Source: Candidatus Melainabacteria bacterium (lineage in GTDB: Bacteria > Cyanobacteriota > Vampirovibrionia > Obscuribacterales > Obscuribacteraceae). From it: DNA of 64,000 bases. A program made the translations under genes and the position numbers. The stretch is taken from positions 1-64,000 of the forward strand of contig JACRFZ010000030.1 in assembly GCA_016212515.1 (NCBI GenBank). The letters are read 5' to 3'. Positions 7,704 through 17,020 of this stretch are shown piece by piece; the stretch's first letter is position 1, and each line of letters opens with the position of its first letter. The notes below the pieces were generated by a model. That model saw only the letters and a list, made by a program, of their open reading frames with translations, was not told the origin of the DNA and made no database searches.

Positions 7704-9542
7704 CTAATGGGTTTTCTTGCGCGTGGGCGGCTTGGCCGCATCTTTAGCGGTGCCTTGAGGAGGGGGCGGACTGACGGAGAAAAACTTCTCCAGCACAACT
7801 TTGGCCAGAGGCGCCGCCGTGGAACCACCGTGACCGCCGTGCTCTACGAAACAAGATACGGCAATGCGAGGTTTATCAGCCGGTGCATAGCAGGCAAACC
7901 AGGCATGGGTCTTACTACCCGCCGGCGGCGCTTCCGCCGAGCCGGTCTTACCAGCCACTTCCACATCACCAAGCCTGGTGGCACCTCCGGTACCGCTGGC
8001 TACCACAGCTTTCAAACCATCCAGCACTACTTTCAAATACTCAGGATGGGTCTTGACCATTTCCGGCTTGGGCGGAGGAATCTGTCTGTCACCAATCTTA
8101 ATGACAAAGTGAAGATTAGGCACCTGCCCGCGCATGCCCAGCCCGGCAAACATGCGGGCGGCTTGCGCCGGCGTCACCTGCACATAGGTCTGACCGATGG
8201 ACATGTGCAGGGTATTGCCCGGATACCACTTCTCCTTGTAGACCCTGAGCTTCCACTCCGAATCCGGTACCAAGCCCTTGCTCTCGTGGCGCAACTCCAC
8301 ACCGGTCGGTCTACCTGCACCGAATTTGACCGCCCACTCTTTAATTTGCTCTGGTGTCATCTTCAGTGCCATCTGATAGAAGGCAGAGTCGCGAGACCAG
8401 GCCAGACACTTGACCAGGTCGAAGAGTCCGGTGGAACCGGTCCAGTCACCAAAGAAGAAACCACCAAGGGAGATACCACCGGAGACGTGCAATTTGGTAT
8501 CCGGCTTGACGGCTTTCGTCTCGAGGGCCGCCAGTAGGGTAAAGGCTTTCCAGATAGAACCCGGCGGGTAGCCGGAAAGAGCCCGGTTAAAGAGCGGGTG
8601 ATCCGGTGCATTGATGCGCTTCCAAACGGCCGGCGTAATGCGTTTTGTGAATACGTTAGGATCGAAACTCGGCCGTGACACCATCGCCAGTATCTCGCCG
8701 GTCTGGGCATCGATGGCCACAATGGCGCCGGAGCGCTCACCCAGAGCCTCATAAGCGGCTTTCTGCAATTCCAGATCGAGGGAGAGTACTACCGGTTTGC
8801 CGGCGGTGGACTGCCTGGTGATCTGTGGTCTGGCCGTTTCAGCCGAAAGGGAATGGCCCATGGCATTCACCCGCACCCGCTGTTCCCCGTCGATGCCCCG
8901 CAGTTGATCATCGTAGAGTCTTTCCACCCCGTCCTGTCCGACAACATCCCCCATCTTGCGGCCGGGGCGACGCTTCAACTGACTCTGTGTAATCTCTCCG
9001 CAATAGCCAAGCACATGTGCGGTTACTTCACCGTAGGGATAGCTGCGACTGACGTCCTGCAAGATATCAACACCCTTCAAGAAGATCTTGCGCTCATAAA
9101 ACTTGGCCACCGTTTCCATGTCCAGGTCTCGTTCTATAACCACAGGCAATACCGAACCGGAGGCCTTGGCCTTGAGGAGGGAAGCGAGAATCTTGGGTTG
9201 GGGCTGGCTCAATATGGGAGTAAGGCGGTTGGCTAGATCCTCGACATTTTCCAATTGAGCCGGCACGGCAATCATAGAGAGCGACTGCTTATTGGTAGCA
9301 ATCAATGTACCGTGACGATCATAGATATTACCCCGCGGTGCCCGCAAGAAGGTCACCCGGGTGGAGTTTTCCACGGCCTGGGCCTTGTAATATCCGTTCT
9401 GCAATATTTGCAACCAAACCAGACGGGCGACCAATGCAGCCATAGCCAGACCAATCACCGTACACAAAACAGCAACCTTGAGGCCGTAATCCTGCCTGCG
9501 GGAAGCAGTGCTTTCGATAAAAGGCTCGGTTTCAGTCAGCAA
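7704..9542 (-). CDS. mrdA: Penicillin-binding protein 2, elongasome transpeptidase
   Basis: Class B PBP that cross-links peptidoglycan during lateral wall growth. It has one N-terminal transmembrane helix (about residues 22-45) and a PBP dimerisation domain with RGNIYDRHG. The transpeptidase domain carries SIWK at 329-332 (nucleophile Ser329), SRD at 383-385 in place of the usual SxN, and KTG at 532-534. The C-terminus is Pro/Lys-rich. The length of 612 fits PBP2 (MrdA) rather than FtsI, and the position after mreBCD confirms the role. No rodA is in the window. Start is TTG at 9542, preceded by GAGGATGGA, 12 bp after the mreD stop. Confidence 0.93.
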   Translation of the reverse strand: MLTETEPFIESTASRRQDYGLKVAVLCTVIGLAMAALVARLVWLQILQNGYYKAQAVENSTRVTFLRAPRGNIYDRHGTLIATNKQSLSMIAVPAQLENVEDLANRLTPILSQPQPKILASLLKAKASGSVLPVVIERDLDMETVAKFYERKIFLKGVDILQDVSRSYPYGEVTAHVLGYCGEITQSQLKRRPGRKMGDVVGQDGVERLYDDQLRGIDGEQRVRVNAMGHSLSAETARPQITRQSTAGKPVVLSLDLELQKAAYEALGERSGAIVAIDAQTGEILAMVSRPSFDPNVFTKRITPAVWKRINAPDHPLFNRALSGYPPGSIWKAFTLLAALETKAVKPDTKLHVSGGISLGGFFFGDWTGSTGLFDLVKCLAWSRDSAFYQMALKMTPEQIKEWAVKFGAGRPTGVELRHESKGLVPDSEWKLRVYKEKWYPGNTLHMSIGQTYVQVTPAQAARMFAGLGMRGQVPNLHFVIKIGDRQIPPPKPEMVKTHPEYLKVVLDGLKAVVASGTGGATRLGDVEVAGKTGSAEAPPAGSKTHAWFACYAPADKPRIAVSCFVEHGGHGGSTAAPLAKVVLEKFFSVSPPPPQGTAKDAAKPPTRKKTH

Positions 9543-9554
9543 TTTCCATCCTCA

Positions 9555-10157
9555 CTAACGACCGAGTTGACGATAATAAAGTGAATAGGAATACCAACCG
9601 CGCATGGGAATGAAGAGCACCGGCGAAATCAGCCCGTTCAAAAGCGCCTCCGGCACGCTGATAGCGACCAGATGTCCCAGTACGTCACGACCGGTCAAAG
9701 CCAGCTGACCGGCCATTATCATCTCGCCCAAAAAAGTCAGCACCACGGTAAGCGGTATACAAAGGAAGGCGGCCTGGTTGAAATTGCGCAGGGAGAAATA
9801 GCCGGCGATCCAGCCCACAATGGGATAGGAGACTGGAAATATCGGCAAGACAGAAGCGGCCAGGGCCGCAAAAAAGGCACCGACTATGGCGCCGGAAGGC
9901 GAACCGGAGAGGAGCTGACGCATAAATATGGCTGAGACGCTGGAAACCCGCAGTTCATCAGCAGTGGGTTTCTCCATGGGGGAACCGAAGGTCAGCCCCC
10001 AGACTATGGTCATGGCCAGAGGCAAACTGGCCACCGCATCGGTAAAGCGAAACTTACAGAGTATCGACATTTGTATAACCCAGGCCAGAAAAATGACAAG
10101 GGCTGCTATTGTCACCTCTCCCAATCTTCTTTGCGCCCTGGTGGAAATGACAGCCAT
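9555..10157 (-). CDS. mreD: Rod shape-determining protein MreD
   Basis: Integral membrane protein of 200 residues with about five to six hydrophobic helices, part of the MreBCD-RodA-PBP2 elongasome. It is recognised from size, topology and position between mreC and the PBP2 gene; MreD sequences are poorly conserved. ATG at 10157 follows GGAG with good spacing and lies 1 bp after the mreC stop, which suggests translational coupling. A longer in-frame reading exists but overlaps mreC and lacks a ribosome-binding site. The C-terminus (YSYSLYYRQLGR) is basic and cytoplasmic-like. Confidence 0.88.
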   Translation of the reverse strand: MAVISTRAQRRLGEVTIAALVIFLAWVIQMSILCKFRFTDAVASLPLAMTIVWGLTFGSPMEKPTADELRVSSVSAIFMRQLLSGSPSGAIVGAFFAALAASVLPIFPVSYPIVGWIAGYFSLRNFNQAAFLCIPLTVVLTFLGEMIMAGQLALTGRDVLGHLVAISVPEALLNGLISPVLFIPMRGWYSYSLYYRQLGR

Positions 10158-10158
10158 G

Positions 10159-10965
10159 CTAATTCTCCAGGGGAGGCAAGACCAGTACCTGGGAAAGGTC
10201 GTAGCAGTTATCCGTGAGTTTGACGTCGATTTGCATGGAGGCACCGGTGGCATCGCGCCGCACGGAAGAAACCGTGCCGACAGGATGATTATCGGGGAAG
10301 GTACCGGCCTTGCCGAGGGTCACCACTTTATCGCCCACATCTACGTTTGTGCCAACCGGCACGAAATCTATGCGCGCCAGGTTCTGGTAATTGCCCACTA
10401 AAATGCCGGTCAGACCGAGCCGCGGGATAAGCACGCCCAGTTTTTGCTCGGGATCGGTGAGCAAACGCACTACGGATGCGTGGCTGTCCACTTTTACAAC
10501 CTGCCCGACCACACCGGTGATGGAAATAACCGCCGAACCCACCGTGACATGATCAGCCGATCCTTTATCTATAACGACCTGCTCAAACCAGTTGTCCGGA
10601 TTGCGGGAAACCACTTCCGCCGCCACTGTCTGCCGCTGCGACTTTTGCTTCAGGTCAAGCAAGGAACGCAAACGATTGGTGTCCCTGGACTCCTGCTTGA
10701 GACGGGTCAACTCCAGTTCGTTCTTGGCCAGCTTACGCTCCAGATCGCGAATCTTGGCAGAGGCATCAAAGAGTTGCTCGGCTAAATTCTTGGTATCTTC
10801 CACCTGGTAAGCACCTTTGGCCACAAGGGAGGAGACCCAACTCTGGGCCGAGAGCACAAAGCCGCTCACCGGCACTGCCACCATGAGCACGAGCATGACC
10901 AGCACAAGGTATTCAGCTAGTGACTGAGAGTGAGTCTCAAAATCCGACTCATTTGGCAGGGGCAA
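10159..10965 (-). CDS. mreC: Rod shape-determining protein MreC
   Basis: Bitopic membrane protein that links cytoplasmic MreB to periplasmic PBP2. A transmembrane helix lies at about residues 20-42. A coiled coil follows (about 60-105, NLAEQLFDASAKIRDLERKL), then the two beta-domains typical of MreC (VVIDKGSADHVTVGSAVI, LLTDPEQKLGVLIPR, GDKVVTLG). The length of 268 is normal. Start TTG at 10965 has no clear Shine-Dalgarno sequence, so the exact start is uncertain, but later starts would damage the membrane anchor. It lies between mreB and mreD. Confidence 0.93.
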   Translation of the reverse strand: MPLPNESDFETHSQSLAEYLVLVMLVLMVAVPVSGFVLSAQSWVSSLVAKGAYQVEDTKNLAEQLFDASAKIRDLERKLAKNELELTRLKQESRDTNRLRSLLDLKQKSQRQTVAAEVVSRNPDNWFEQVVIDKGSADHVTVGSAVISITGVVGQVVKVDSHASVVRLLTDPEQKLGVLIPRLGLTGILVGNYQNLARIDFVPVGTNVDVGDKVVTLGKAGTFPDNHPVGTVSSVRRDATGASMQIDVKLTDNCYDLSQVLVLPPLEN

Positions 10966-10994
10966 ATCTGTCTAAGTCCTCGCTGAGTATTAAC

Positions 10995-12029
10995 CTAAGA
11001 CTTGCGGCTCAGGCACTGTTCCAGAACCCTTCTATACATGGGGTCGGTCAACATTTTGCCTGTGCCGATGGCTACCGAGGAGAGGGGATCGTCGGCGACG
11101 AAAACCGGTACTTCGGTTTCGTGGGAGATAAGCTCGTCGAGACCGGAAAGGAGGGCGCCACCACCGGTAATGAAGATACCGCGGTTGAAAATATCTGCGG
11201 CCAGTTCGGGGGGCGTGCGCTCCAGGGTGCGCTTCACCGCCTCAACGATGGCTTTGAGCGGCTCCTGCATGGATTCTCTCACTTCCCCGCGGCTGATGGT
11301 AATGGTGCGTGGAACATGATTAAGCAAGCTCAAACCACGCACATCAAGACGTTCGTTATCGCTGGTTTTAAATGCCGAGCCGAGGCGAAACTTGATTTCT
11401 TCAGCGGTGCGCTCACCCACGGCCAGGCTGTGTACTTTCTTGAGGTAGGTGATGATGGACTCAGTCAATTCGTCACCGGCAATGCGAATAGACTCATTTA
11501 CCACTATGCCGGAAAGACTGATCACGGCCACTTCCGTGGTACCGCCGCCGATATCGACGATCATGGAGCCGGTGGGTTCCACCACGGGCAGGGAAGCGCC
11601 TATGGCCGCTGCCATAGATTCTTCCGGCAAATAAATACGAGAAGCGCGGGCATTCTGGGCAGCAGCCGTGATGGCGATTCGCTCCACCGAGGTCACCCCG
11701 GAAGGAACACCAATGGCCATGTCAGGGTTCTTGATGCCGCCGGCACCGGTAACTCTCTCTACGAAACGCCTGAGCATTACTTTGGCATGTTCAAGGTCGG
11801 CAATGACGCCGTCTTTTAAAGGTCGAATTGCTTTGATGCCTTGAGGGGTGCGACCAATCATGGCCCGGGCCTCTTCCCCAACCCAACGCACCATATTGGT
11901 GTTCTCATCCACCGCCACCACGGAAGGCTCTCTCAAGACGACGCCTTTATCGTGCACGTAAATGAGCGTGTTGGCCGTACCAAGGTCGATACCTATGCCA
12001 TGCCAGAAAATATTGTTGAAGAAAGCCAC
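10995..12029 (-). CDS. mreB: Actin-like rod shape protein MreB
   Basis: Bacterial actin that forms membrane-associated filaments and directs lateral wall synthesis. The 344 residues contain the actin-family phosphate and adenosine motifs: GIDLGTANTLIYV near the N-terminus, VDIGGGTTEVAVISLSG and GGGALLSGLDELI. Start is GTG at 12029, about 8 nt after GGGAG. It is the first gene of mreB-mreC-mreD-mrdA. The 100-bp spacer behind hfq, with AT-rich TATATC stretches, probably holds the operon promoter. Confidence 0.97.
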   Translation of the reverse strand: MAFFNNIFWHGIGIDLGTANTLIYVHDKGVVLREPSVVAVDENTNMVRWVGEEARAMIGRTPQGIKAIRPLKDGVIADLEHAKVMLRRFVERVTGAGGIKNPDMAIGVPSGVTSVERIAITAAAQNARASRIYLPEESMAAAIGASLPVVEPTGSMIVDIGGGTTEVAVISLSGIVVNESIRIAGDELTESIITYLKKVHSLAVGERTAEEIKFRLGSAFKTSDNERLDVRGLSLLNHVPRTITISRGEVRESMQEPLKAIVEAVKRTLERTPPELAADIFNRGIFITGGGALLSGLDELISHETEVPVFVADDPLSSVAIGTGKMLTDPMYRRVLEQCLSRKS

Positions 12030-12129
12030 TGACTAACTCCCATAGATACGGGTGATATATCAACGCAGATATGCAACGAAGATATAGGAGGAGAGCACTT
12101 AAAACGCCGAGCCAGACTTTAGTTTAACA

Positions 12130-12351
12130 CTATTTGGCTTTCTTTACTCTATATCCCAACACCGCCGAACGCAGGATGGTAATCTCCGAGCCGTCCTCTT
12201 GTTTGAGGTGGAAGGCCTCGCCGTCATACCACTTCAAAAGCCCGGAAAAGCGGCTGCTCTTGCCGTCCAGGCAAATGATCTCCACAGGAGTTTTCTCTCT
12301 TACCAACTTCTGCAACTGCGAAACCGAAGGTAGTTTATTTTCGGCCACCAT
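12130..12351 (-). CDS. hfq: Hfq-like RNA-binding protein, cyanobacterial type
   Basis: A 73-residue Sm-like protein. It starts with the LPSVSQLQKLVREKTPVEI segment typical of cyanobacterial Hfq, followed by Sm1 (ICLDGKSSRFSGLLKWYD) and a divergent Sm2 (SEITILRSAVLGYRVKK). The Tyr/Phe-Lys-His signature of proteobacterial Hfq is absent, as in cyanobacteria, where Hfq has lost most sRNA-chaperone features and can bind the pilus motor. ATG at 12351 overlaps the stop of the glycosyltransferase gene (TGATG), so it is translationally coupled. Length and position are fully consistent with a real gene. Confidence 0.85.
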   Translation of the reverse strand: MVAENKLPSVSQLQKLVREKTPVEIICLDGKSSRFSGLLKWYDGEAFHLKQEDGSEITILRSAVLGYRVKKAK

Positions 12352-13598
12352 CAGTCGGCAACATCTCTGGAAACAAGCTTGCCTTCAAGACCGGCTTCCC
12401 TCTCTCCATCTTGAGGCTCAATGGTGCGGCGCGTGTTGACCACATAGCGCCGCCCTTTCCAATTGACCTGGCCGCCACTGTGGACAAGATAAGCAGCATG
12501 TATATAGAGGGCCGAAACCGCCAGGCAGCCCACCGGGGTCAAGAAGAAATGGTACCACTTGAGACCGGCATGGTGACAGCTTGTACGCTTGAGCCAGAGG
12601 GCAATAGTGCCGAACTGCACCAGGGAAAGCAAAGTCATGCGCAAAAGCAACTCGGAGACCTCACCGGCGGCCCACTGCCAGCCTATATAGCCGAGCCAGA
12701 GCCAGGGCGCCACCACCACCGAGTTGATCATGACCAGAATAAGAATCAACATGGAGGGCTTGCTGTCGATAAAGCTATATAGATTCTTGGTCCAACCGTA
12801 CCAGAGGCTGGTCAGGTCGGTGTACATGCGCACGCTGTAAAGAGACTTACCGTCGGCCACTTCAATCTTATAGCCTTTCTCTTTGAAAACCCTTGCCAGA
12901 GCATGGTCTTCCACAATCTCATCGCGCACGCTCTGGTGACCGCCCACCGCCAGGTAAGAGCTGCGGCGGCAGAGGATGTACTGCCCGTGGGCATAAGCCC
13001 GCGAATCACGGGGATTATTCACGGCATGGAAAGGGTCTCCAATCAAAAAGGCGCTGAGCAGAACCGGCATAATCAGTCTCTCAGGGAAACTTCCCAGTTC
13101 TTGCATGGGCACGAAGGACATCAAGTCTATGTGGTTGGCCATGCCGTAGGACACTGAGTCAACCACGGAATTGGGATGGTGATAAGTGTCGGCGTCGGTA
13201 AAAATGAACCAGTCGCCGGAAGCATAGCCAACCGCATGGGCCAGGGCGTTACACTTTCCAATCCAGCCGGAAGGCGCGTCCTTGCCCCGTACAAACTTGA
13301 TACGGCTGTCTTTCTCGGCGTAAGAGGCAATGATTTCGCCGGTCTTATCCGTGGAGCGATCGTCGATGACGATAAGCTCGAAATTAGGATAGTTCTGCGC
13401 AAGCAAAGACTCGATACAGCGTCCGATTTTGCCTTCCTCGTTACGGGCCGGCACAATCACGGAAACAAAAGGCAGTTCGGAGGTCTTGCGCCGGGACGGC
13501 TCCACCCCTTTCAACAAGACATAGAACGCCAGGGTCAGGGCGTACAGAGCCATGATGAACAGGGTATTGACGAGCATGAGACTGAGAAGCATCGACAT
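12351..13598 (-). CDS. Membrane-bound family 2 glycosyltransferase
   Basis: A 415-residue GT2 enzyme (GT-A fold). An N-terminal transmembrane helix (about residues 5-30) precedes the catalytic domain with VSVIVPARNEE, VIDDRSTDKT, GWIGKCNAL and the metal-binding TDADT; ED in EDHALARVF is the likely catalytic base region. Three to four C-terminal helices follow. The pattern resembles the HpnB/CrtQ group, which glycosylates hopanoids or carotenoids, but the acceptor cannot be read from sequence. ATG at 13598 overlaps the previous stop (TGATG); hfq overlaps its own stop. A lipid or carotenoid acceptor is inference. Confidence 0.85.
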   Translation of the reverse strand: MSMLLSLMLVNTLFIMALYALTLAFYVLLKGVEPSRRKTSELPFVSVIVPARNEEGKIGRCIESLLAQNYPNFELIVIDDRSTDKTGEIIASYAEKDSRIKFVRGKDAPSGWIGKCNALAHAVGYASGDWFIFTDADTYHHPNSVVDSVSYGMANHIDLMSFVPMQELGSFPERLIMPVLLSAFLIGDPFHAVNNPRDSRAYAHGQYILCRRSSYLAVGGHQSVRDEIVEDHALARVFKEKGYKIEVADGKSLYSVRMYTDLTSLWYGWTKNLYSFIDSKPSMLILILVMINSVVVAPWLWLGYIGWQWAAGEVSELLLRMTLLSLVQFGTIALWLKRTSCHHAGLKWYHFFLTPVGCLAVSALYIHAAYLVHSGGQVNWKGRRYVVNTRRTIEPQDGEREAGLEGKLVSRDVAD

Positions 13599-14464
13599 CA
13601 ACCACCGTATTCGTAGAAGCCTTTACCGGTCTTTTTGCCCAGATGCCCGGCTGTTACCAGTTGCCTGATAATGGGGCAGGGACGGTATTTGGTATCACCA
13701 AAACCTTGATAGAGCGTCTCAAGAATATGCAGACAAATATCCAATCCGATGAAGTCGGCCAGAGCCAGCGGCCCCATAGGATGGTTGTAGCCAAGGGTCA
13801 TACCGGTATCGATTTCCTTGGCTGTGGAGAGGCCCTCCATGAGCGCAAAGGCTGCTTCATTGATTAAAACCAGTCCCAGCCTGGTGGTGATGAAGCCGGG
13901 AAAATCTTTGGAATGAATGATGGTTTTACCCAATTCTTCTCCGAAAGCACGCACCCTGGCCGTGGTCTCTTCACTGGTATCGATGCCGTTAATAAGCTCC
14001 ACCAGCTTCATGACGTGGGCCGGTGAAAAGAAGTGCATGCCGATGAATTGCTTGGAGCGGCCGGTGACTGCCGCTAAAGCCGTGATGGGCAGGCTGGAAG
14101 TATTGGAGGCAAAGATTGTCTCGGGCTTGCAAATCTTATCGAGACGGCGAAAGAGATCCTTCTTGGCTTCGATATTCTCGGCGATGGCTTCTATGACCAG
14201 ATCTGCATGGGCAGCCAGCTTATCGGAGGTGGTGGTGTGAATTCTGCCCCTCAGGTCGGCCAGTTGCTCAACCGTCAGGAAGCCCTTTTCTACGGATGAT
14301 TTACCGAACTTTTCCACCGCCTGACCGGCTTTAGCCAACTGCTCTTCCGATATATCGTAGATGTTGACATGAGCGCCGGTTTTGGAGGCAATCAGAAAAG
14401 CTATGGCTGAACCCATGAATCCGCTGCCGGCGATGAAAACCGTGGGAAAACTGCAAGCTGCCAC
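13598..14464 (-). CDS. 3-hydroxyacyl-CoA (3-hydroxybutyryl-CoA) dehydrogenase
   Basis: NAD(P)-dependent dehydrogenase that interconverts 3-hydroxyacyl-CoA and 3-ketoacyl-CoA. The 288 residues match the stand-alone Hbd type. The Rossmann motif AGSGFMGSAIA is at the N-terminus. SNTSSLPIT and GMHFFSPAHVMKLVE carry the catalytic Ser and His. The C-terminal dimerisation domain ends in GKKTGKGFYEYGG. Start GTG at 14464 has AGGAG 8 nt upstream. It is divergent from the biotin-carboxylase fusion gene, sharing a 276-bp spacer with a palindrome. It may serve fatty acid oxidation or butyrate-type metabolism. Confidence 0.93.
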   Translation of the reverse strand: MAACSFPTVFIAGSGFMGSAIAFLIASKTGAHVNIYDISEEQLAKAGQAVEKFGKSSVEKGFLTVEQLADLRGRIHTTTSDKLAAHADLVIEAIAENIEAKKDLFRRLDKICKPETIFASNTSSLPITALAAVTGRSKQFIGMHFFSPAHVMKLVELINGIDTSEETTARVRAFGEELGKTIIHSKDFPGFITTRLGLVLINEAAFALMEGLSTAKEIDTGMTLGYNHPMGPLALADFIGLDICLHILETLYQGFGDTKYRPCPIIRQLVTAGHLGKKTGKGFYEYGG

Positions 14465-14586
14465 TCTCGGTACTCCTGAAAATTGCCATATCCAAGGTCA
14501 GATCCTACCACCCGAAAAGAGACCAGACCTTAGTCTCAAACACTTTGACAACTGCACGGAAGGCGCCACGTCTAGCTCTGTTATGG

Positions 14587-14625
14587 GTTCGATGCTCGAA
14601 CAGCTTTGCATCAACTTTCTATAAT
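14587..14625 (+). promoter_or_regulatory. Palindrome overlapping the -35 region of a TATAAT promoter
   Basis: GTTCGA-TGC-TCGAAC (14587-14601) is a perfect inverted repeat. It sits where the -35 box would be for the consensus TATAAT at 14620-14625, in the divergent spacer between the hydroxyacyl-CoA dehydrogenase and the biotin-carboxylase fusion. A regulator bound here could block plus-strand transcription. The TSS is inferred near 14632, about 110 nt upstream of the ATG. The regulator is unknown. Confidence 0.45.
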
Positions 14626-14740
14626 AAATGAGATTAATCTCCATCCTTAAGTTACGAATATACTTTGTATTTGCTTTAGCCCTCGCCCGGAGGCTACTGT
14701 CAACCTCAAGTCAGCCGGAACTACAAAGAAGGAAAGGTCG

Positions 14741-16534
14741 ATGTTCAAAAAGATTCTTATCGCCAACCGCTCAGAAATAGCTGTACGAGTCATACAGGCC
14801 TGTCGCGAGCTAGGCATCAAGACGGTTGCGGTCTTTTCTGAACCAGATCGAGAATCCAAACACGTGAAAATGGCCGATGAAACCTGGCAACTGACCGGGC
14901 AACCGGCTAGAGCCTATCTGGACGCGGCTCAAATCCTGGACATCGCCAAACGCTCCGGGGCGGAAGCCGTCCACCCCGGTTACGGCTTTCTCTCTGAAAA
15001 CGCCGACTTCGCCAGGGAATGCGCCGCCATGGGCATCAAGTTCATTGGTCCCAGTCCTGATGTAATTCACAAGATGGGTTCAAAAATAGAATCGCGAAGG
15101 GTCATGGATCAGGCCGGCGTACCGGTGGTACCCGGTACTACAGATCCGGTCACCACCAAAGAAGAAGTGCTCGCTCTCGGTGAGAAATACGGCTATCCGA
15201 TTGCCATTAAAGCCAGCGCCGGTGGTGGCGGAAGAGGACTGCGCGTGGTGCGCAAAGCTGAAGATGTCGAACAAGCTCTGGCCGGTGCTCAGCGCGAAGG
15301 GGCCAGCTATTTCGGCTCCGGCGAAGTCTATGTGGAAAAATATCTGGATCGCCCCCGCCACATCGAAGTTCAGATTCTCGCCGACGAGCACGGTAAAGTT
15401 CTGCATCTATATGAACGGGACTGCTCAAGCCAGCGTCGCCACCAGAAGCTCCTGGAAGAAACACCGGCGGCGAAACTGGATGCCGATTTAAGAAAACGGA
15501 TCACGGAAGCGGCGGTAAAGGGTGCCACTGCCCTTGGTTATACTTCCGCCGGCACGGTGGAGTGTATGGTCTCGGGCAATGAATTCTATTTCCTGGAAGT
15601 GAATACTCGCATCCAGGTAGAGCACCCCATCACCGAAGCCACCACCGGCATCGATATAGTCAAGGAACAGATCCTTCTGGCATGCGGTCAAAAGCTCTCT
15701 TTCAAGCAGGAAGAGGTAAGCCAACACGGTCATGCCATTGAATGTCGCATCAACGCCGAAGACCCCTCCAAAAACTTCATGCCCAGCCCGGGCACTCTCA
15801 CCCGCTTCGAACTGCCTCATCATCCCTGGGTAAGAGTAGATACGGCCTGCTACCCGGGCTATCAGATCCTCCCCTTCTACGATTCCCTTTTGGCCAAGCT
15901 GGTGGTCTGGGGACGCACCCGGGAAGAAGCCATTCAACGCACGCGCACCGCTCTCACCCACTTCAAGATAGAAGGTGTGGCTACCACCATTCCCTTCCAC
16001 CTGGCCCTCCTGGATGATCCCAATTTTCAGGCCGGTGAAGTCTACACCACCTATGTGGAGCAAGACTTTATGAAACGCTACAACGCCGCCGCCAGAACCG
16101 AGCCGGCTAAGAGCGCCGGGTCGGAAAACGGGGCGGCATCAATGCCAACTTCTACTAAAGGTTCGGTGCGCAACTTCGAAGTAGACGTGAACCAGAAAGT
16201 TTTCAAAGTTCAGGTAACCGAACTGGTGGAGCCCGGACAGGAGAAAGCGGCTGCGGCCACGGCTACCCTCCCCAAGCGCACCCTGCAAAAGCCCGAGAAA
16301 CGCGAAGCGGCGGCCGGTTCCGGTCACATTCAAGCCACCATGCACGGGCTATTTAAAGAACTGCAGGTGGAGCTGGGCGCAAAAGTGGTTAAAGGTCAGC
16401 GCATTGCCATTTTCGAAGCCATGAAAATGGAATCGGATATCACCTCGGACCGAGACGGTACAGTCAAAGAAATCAAAGTAAAAGCCGGGCAAACCGTCGA
16501 TTCCGGCACCCTGCTTTTCGTCATTGGTGATTGA
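14741..16534 (+). CDS. Biotin carboxylase fused to biotinyl carrier domain (acyl-CoA/pyruvate carboxylase alpha chain)
   Basis: ATP-dependent carboxylation of biotin, with the biotin carrier on the same chain. Residues 1 to about 450 are biotin carboxylase: [29 protein letters not shown]-grasp glycine loop GGGGRG at 161-166, [15 protein letters not shown] linker (about 455-530) precedes a biotinyl domain with EAMKMES, where Lys562 is the biotin attachment site. The domain starts MHG rather than the usual MPG. Length 597. Such fused alpha chains serve propionyl-/acetyl-CoA, methylcrotonyl-CoA or pyruvate carboxylases; no beta or carboxyltransferase partner is adjacent. ATG at 14741 follows GAAGGAAAGG. 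ispF overlaps its stop. Confidence 0.92.
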   Translation: MFKKILIANRSEIAVRVIQACRELGIKTVAVFSEPDRESKHVKMADETWQLTGQPARAYLDAAQILDIAKRSGAEAVHPGYGFLSENADFARECAAMGIKFIGPSPDVIHKMGSKIESRRVMDQAGVPVVPGTTDPVTTKEEVLALGEKYGYPIAIKASAGGGGRGLRVVRKAEDVEQALAGAQREGASYFGSGEVYVEKYLDRPRHIEVQILADEHGKVLHLYERDCSSQRRHQKLLEETPAAKLDADLRKRITEAAVKGATALGYTSAGTVECMVSGNEFYFLEVNTRIQVEHPITEATTGIDIVKEQILLACGQKLSFKQEEVSQHGHAIECRINAEDPSKNFMPSPGTLTRFELPHHPWVRVDTACYPGYQILPFYDSLLAKLVVWGRTREEAIQRTRTALTHFKIEGVATTIPFHLALLDDPNFQAGEVYTTYVEQDFMKRYNAAARTEPAKSAGSENGAASMPTSTKGSVRNFEVDVNQKVFKVQVTELVEPGQEKAAAATATLPKRTLQKPEKREAAAGSGHIQATMHGLFKELQVELGAKVVKGQRIAIFEAMKMESDITSDRDGTVKEIKVKAGQTVDSGTLLFVIGD

Positions 16535-17013
16535 TGCAACTGCGCATAGGTCAGGGTTACGATATCCATCGCCTGGTAGAGGGAAGACCGCTGGTCATAG
16601 GCGGTCTCACCCTCGAATACGACCGGGGTCCCCTCGGACATTCCGACGGTGATGCCCTGCTTCATGCAGTCACAGACGCTATCTTGGGCGCCTGTGCCCT
16701 GGGCGACATAGGCCGCCACTTCCCGCCTTCCGACAGCCGCTTTAAAGACGCCGACAGTAAGGACTTGCTCAGGCAGGCCAAAAAGATGGTGCTGGAAGCC
16801 GGCTTCGCCGTAATCAATATAGACAGTACCGTCATATTGGAAAAGCCCAGGCTAGCCCCGCATATTGAGAGCATGCGCCGCAATCTGGCCGAGTTGCTCG
16901 ACCTCGACCTGGGCTCCGTCTCGGTCAAAGCCAAGACAAATGAAGGACTGGGACCGGTAGGGGAAGGTCAGGCCATCGCCGCCCAGGCCGTAGCGCTGGT
17001 CGAGAAGAAGTGA
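16534..17013 (+). CDS. ispF: 2-C-methyl-D-erythritol 2,4-cyclodiphosphate synthase
   Basis: Converts CDP-ME-2-phosphate to ME-cyclodiphosphate and CMP in the non-mevalonate isoprenoid pathway. The metal and substrate motifs are intact: [11 protein letters not shown] (Asp-x-His), [11 protein letters not shown], and [10 protein letters not shown]. The C-terminal part shows [19 protein letters not shown]. Length 159 is typical for this trimeric enzyme. The ATG at 16534 shares its A with the stop of the carboxylase gene (TGATG), so translation is coupled, although the two functions are not obviously related. Confidence 0.97.
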   Translation: MQLRIGQGYDIHRLVEGRPLVIGGLTLEYDRGPLGHSDGDALLHAVTDAILGACALGDIGRHFPPSDSRFKDADSKDLLRQAKKMVLEAGFAVINIDSTVILEKPRLAPHIESMRRNLAELLDLDLGSVSVKAKTNEGLGPVGEGQAIAAQAVALVEKK

Positions 17014-17020
17014 AGGACCG

